Assembly: GCF_020150815.1 (NCBI RefSeq)
Contig: NZ_CP083723.1
Location: 2,728,001-2,792,000 of the forward strand
DNA: 64,000 nt
DNA from: Haloprofundus salilacus
Lineage (GTDB): Archaea; Halobacteriota; Halobacteria; Halobacteriales; Haloferacaceae
Direction of reading: 5' to 3'
The notes under the pieces are model-generated. The model did not search any database and was not told the origin of the DNA. It saw only the letters and a list, made by a program, of their open reading frames with translations. Shown here in pieces: positions 61,810-64,000 of this stretch; within the stretch, counting starts at the first letter, position 1; every line of letters starts with the position of its first letter. Position numbers and translations under genes: made by a program.

Positions 61810-62019
61810 ATGACCGTAGTGAAAATCGTCAAAGTGCTCGGTACGTCGGAAGAGTCGTGGCAGGACGCCGCTGAAGAGGCGTTCAGACAGGCGAACAAGA
61901 CCATCGACGACATCAGCGGCATCGAGATCAAAGACTGGACGGCCGACGTCGAGAACGACGAGATCGTCGAGTACCACGCGACGGCGGAGGTGGCGTTCCT
62001 CGTACACGACCCCGAGTAG
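61810..62019 (+). CDS. Dodecin family flavoprotein
   Basis: 69 residues from the ATG at 61810; another ATG four codons earlier (61798) is in frame. It is the small beta-alpha-beta dodecin fold: VVKIVKVLGTSEESWQDAAEEAFRQANKTIDDISGIEIKDWTADVEND, with the Trp in KDW that stacks on the bound flavin. Twelve subunits make a hollow sphere that stores FMN, FAD, riboflavin or lumichrome. This sequence is of the bacterial-like dodecin type rather than that of Halobacterium. Confidence 0.87.
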   Translation: MTVVKIVKVLGTSEESWQDAAEEAFRQANKTIDDISGIEIKDWTADVENDEIVEYHATAEVAFLVHDPE

Positions 62020-62152
62020 CGAAGGTCGACCGAGCGGATTGTGAGACGGAACGGATATCCGGGGGCACGCAGCGCCGACCACCCGGACTTTCATTTACGT
62101 GCTCCAAAGCTAATGCCGAAACGAGGTTACGTTACTTGGGTTCTGTTAACAC

Positions 62153-62263
62153 ATGTTCAGTACCGACGATGCCCTTGCAGACGAACAGCGCACTCTCGAC
62201 GAGCGGAGACGTGACCGGGTAGACGACACCAGGATCCGACGTCCCGTCGAGGTATCGGTATGA
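62153..62263 (+). CDS. Short acidic/basic ORF coupled to the SRPBCC gene
   Basis: 36 codons, ATG 62153 to TGA 62261-62263. It begins MFSTDDALADEQRTLDER and ends RIRRPVEVSV. The stop overlaps the next ATG at 62260 as ATGA, the usual sign of coupled translation. This makes it more likely to be a real leader or small protein than a chance frame. No family is recognised. Confidence 0.45.
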   Translation: MFSTDDALADEQRTLDERRRDRVDDTRIRRPVEVSV

Positions 62264-63057
62264 CCGCAGAATCGCAGCCGTCGGCCGAAGGCGATCCCGG
62301 AGTCGTCACAGGCGCACCGGACCCCCCGAACGCCCAACTCGGAATCTCGAACCGGGTCGCCTCCGCGGTCGTCGGCGGGGCGCTCGTGCTGCTCGGTCTC
62401 AGGCGTCGCTCGCTCGTCGGGGCGGTGTTGGTACTCGTCGGCGGCTGGCTCCTCTACCGCGGCGGCAGCGGACAGCGCCGCCCCGGGTTGACGGGGTCAG
62501 AGTCCGTCAGTTCCGTCGGTTCCGACCGTCGGGAGCACCGAGACGGCGAAGCGTCGCCGGCTCCGATGGACGTCGAGCGCTCGACGACTGTCGGGAAGTC
62601 GGCGGACGAACTCGACGACCTGTGGCGCGACCCGGAGACACTGACCCGGGTCGTCGGCGGCGTCGCCGAGGTGAACCTCGAAGACGAAGACATGGGGCGA
62701 TACCGCTGGCGAGTCGACGCTCCGCTCGGACGAACCCTGACGGGGGAGACTCGAATCGTCGAAGACTGCCCCGGCGAGTTCCTGCGCTGGGAGTCGGTCG
62801 AGAACGCAGCCGTCTCCACCGAAGGCTCCCTGCGGTTTCGGCCGGCACCCGCCGGCCGGGGAACCGAGGTGACGCTCCGCCTCCGGTTCGACCCGCCGGG
62901 CGGTCCGGTCGGCGGTACGGCGATGAACCTCCTGGGTTTCGTCCCCGAGACGCTCGCTTCCTCGGTTCTCTACCGCTTCAAGAGCCTCGCGGAGACAGGC
63001 GAGATTCCAACGCTCGAACGCAACCCCTCGGCCCGTGGGAAGGGTGATCTGGTGTGA
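62260..63057 (+). CDS. DUF2892 membrane segment plus SRPBCC domain
   Basis: 265 residues. The N-terminal part (about 25-75) is a DUF2892/YgaP-like membrane pair: GISNRVASAVVGGALVLLGLRRRSLVGAVLVLVGGWLLYRG. An acidic, Ser-rich linker follows. The SRPBCC part (about 105-250) has VERSTTVGKSADELDDLWRDPETLTRVVGGVAEV, RYRWRVDAPLG, GEFLRWESVEN and EVTLRLRFDPPGG. The gene is coupled to a 36-codon ORF upstream and overlaps the dehydrogenase gene downstream by 4 bp (GTGA). The family sits next to zinc dehydrogenases in halophiles. Ligand unknown. Confidence 0.83.
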   Translation: MTAESQPSAEGDPGVVTGAPDPPNAQLGISNRVASAVVGGALVLLGLRRRSLVGAVLVLVGGWLLYRGGSGQRRPGLTGSESVSSVGSDRREHRDGEASPAPMDVERSTTVGKSADELDDLWRDPETLTRVVGGVAEVNLEDEDMGRYRWRVDAPLGRTLTGETRIVEDCPGEFLRWESVENAAVSTEGSLRFRPAPAGRGTEVTLRLRFDPPGGPVGGTAMNLLGFVPETLASSVLYRFKSLAETGEIPTLERNPSARGKGDLV

Positions 63058-64000
63058 GAGCGCTCTGCTGGGAGGGCGTCAACGACCTGCAGGTCGAGAC
63101 CGTCCCCGAACCCGAACTCGTAAACCCCCGGGACGTGGTCCTCCGCGTGACGCTGTCGACGACGTGCGGTTCCGACCTCCACTTCATCGACGGCTACCTC
63201 CCGACGATGCGCGAGGGCGACGTCATCGGCCACGAATTCATGGGCGAGGTCGTCGAAGTCGGTCGCAAGGTGGAGACCGTCGAGGAGGGCGACCGCGTGG
63301 TCGTCCCCTCGTTCATCGGCTGTGGGAACTGCCACTACTGTCAGACCGACCAGTGGTCGCTCTGTGACAACACGAATCCGAACCCCGAGTTACAGGAGCC
63401 GGTGCTCGGCTACCCGACCGCCGGAATTTACGGCTACACGCACGCCTTCGGCGGCTATGCCGGGTCGCACGCCGAGTACGTCCGCGTCCCCCACGCCGAC
63501 GAGGACTGCTTCGTCGTCCCCGACGAATTGAGCGACGAGCAGGCGCTTTTCGCCTCCGATGCGTGGCCGACCGGCTACATGGGCGCGGACTTCTGCGACA
63601 TCGAACCCGGCGATACGGTCGCCGTCTGGGGCTGCGGCGGCGTCGGACTGATGGCTCAACAGAGCGCCGCGCTCATGGGCGCAGAGCACGTCGTCGGCAT
63701 CGATCGCTTCCCCGAGCGACTGAAGATGGCTGAGCGGGACGCCGGTTCGGAGACCATCGACTACACCGATGTCGACAGCGTCGTCGACGAACTGAAGCGG
63801 CTGACCGGCGGCCGCGGTCCGGACGCCTGCATCGACGCCGTGGGGATGGAGGCGCACGGCACCGGCATCGCCCACACGTACGACCGCGCGAAGCAGTCGA
63901 TGAAGCTACACACCGACCGCGGCGACGCGCTCCGGCAGGCCATCCGTGCCTGTCGCAAGGGCGGGACGCTGTCGATTCTCGGCGTCTACGGCCTGATGGA
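63054..64000 (+). CDS. Zinc-dependent alcohol/formaldehyde-type dehydrogenase, partial
   Basis: The start GTG at 63054 overlaps the preceding TGA; the frame is open to the window edge (315 codons seen). Catalytic zinc site STTCGSDLHFIDGY and GHEFMGEVVEVG; structural zinc loop GCGNCHYCQTDQWSLC; NAD motif VAVWGCGGVGLMAQQSA at about residue 195. The DGY and structural-loop pattern matches glutathione-independent formaldehyde dehydrogenase-like MDR proteins. The C-terminus lies beyond the window. It is in the same operon as the SRPBCC gene. Confidence 0.88.
   Translation, partial: MRALCWEGVNDLQVETVPEPELVNPRDVVLRVTLSTTCGSDLHFIDGYLPTMREGDVIGHEFMGEVVEVGRKVETVEEGDRVVVPSFIGCGNCHYCQTDQWSLCDNTNPNPELQEPVLGYPTAGIYGYTHAFGGYAGSHAEYVRVPHADEDCFVVPDELSDEQALFASDAWPTGYMGADFCDIEPGDTVAVWGCGGVGLMAQQSAALMGAEHVVGIDRFPERLKMAERDAGSETIDYTDVDSVVDELKRLTGGRGPDACIDAVGMEAHGTGIAHTYDRAKQSMKLHTDRGDALRQAIRACRKGGTLSILGVYGLM

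Overview
The window is chromosomal DNA from a halophilic archaeon (class Halobacteria). The evidence is high GC with short AT-rich promoters, strongly acidic proteins, archaeal information-processing genes (TBP, PCNA, PriL, Hjc, Orc1/Cdc6, thermosome, aIF1A, Rio1), the haloarchaeal-type pair of Tat translocases (single and fused TatC), and many small CPxCG zinc-ribbon and small membrane proteins. From memory the gene content resembles the region around cct1/rnz/rfcC/asd/tbp/hjc/priL/pcn in Haloferax-like genomes, so a Haloferacales relative is likely, but the species cannot be named from sequence alone. No rRNA, tRNA, CRISPR array or transposase gene was found.

Layout. 1-2665: regulators (a DUF7344-type winged helix and two tandem Bat-like HTH paralogues) and a GIY-YIG protein. 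2756-5838: LarB, a tiny truncated histone-fold protein, ribose-5-phosphate isomerase and a TIM-barrel isomerase. 5841-9973: a co-directional group with a CDP-glycerol glycerophosphotransferase, a glycerophosphodiesterase and a nucleotidyltransferase-HAD phosphatase fusion, which could form a teichoic-acid-like polyol-phosphate pathway. 10025-12208: an SDR, an SDR remnant and two membrane proteins. 12232-15917: Orc1/Cdc6 and a MutS-family ATPase. 16039-18484: LarE, an SRPBCC protein and TatC, with the fused TatC at 18586-20775. 20951-24530: an RHH regulator, a queuosine-precursor transporter, RlmE-TRAM, an amphi-Trp protein and PCNA. 24663-30902: an MFS exporter, a structured inverted-repeat intergenic region, PriL, a SWIM protein and Hjc. 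31039-36677: a histidine kinase, SAH hydrolase, a secreted repeat protein and an SAH/5'-deoxyadenosine deaminase. 37300-45094: HisG, a CPBP protease, TBP, TrmG10, Asd, RfcC and RNase Z. 45183-56802: a DUF460 protein, an AI-2E family exporter, TyrRS, aIF1A, Rio1, TrpRS, a DMT transporter, a KH protein and the thermosome. 57096-64000: a secreted GH97 glycosidase, a Tat lipoprotein, a DUF892 protein, dodecin and a partial zinc dehydrogenase.

Functionally the window is mostly core genome: replication (Orc, PCNA, PriL, RfcC), recombination and repair (Hjc, MutS-like), transcription initiation (TBP), translation and RNA maturation (TyrRS, TrpRS, aIF1A, Rio1, KH, RlmE, TrmG10, RNase Z), protein folding and export (thermosome, Tat), and methyl-cycle salvage (AhcY plus deaminase). 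The more accessory-looking parts are 1-2665, 5050-9973, 29647-30258, 34200-35240 and 57000-60900. The best candidates for something new are the glycerophosphate-polymer-like locus, the truncated histone, the palindromic TATA elements of pcn and the histone gene, and the 285-bp inverted-repeat region upstream of priL.
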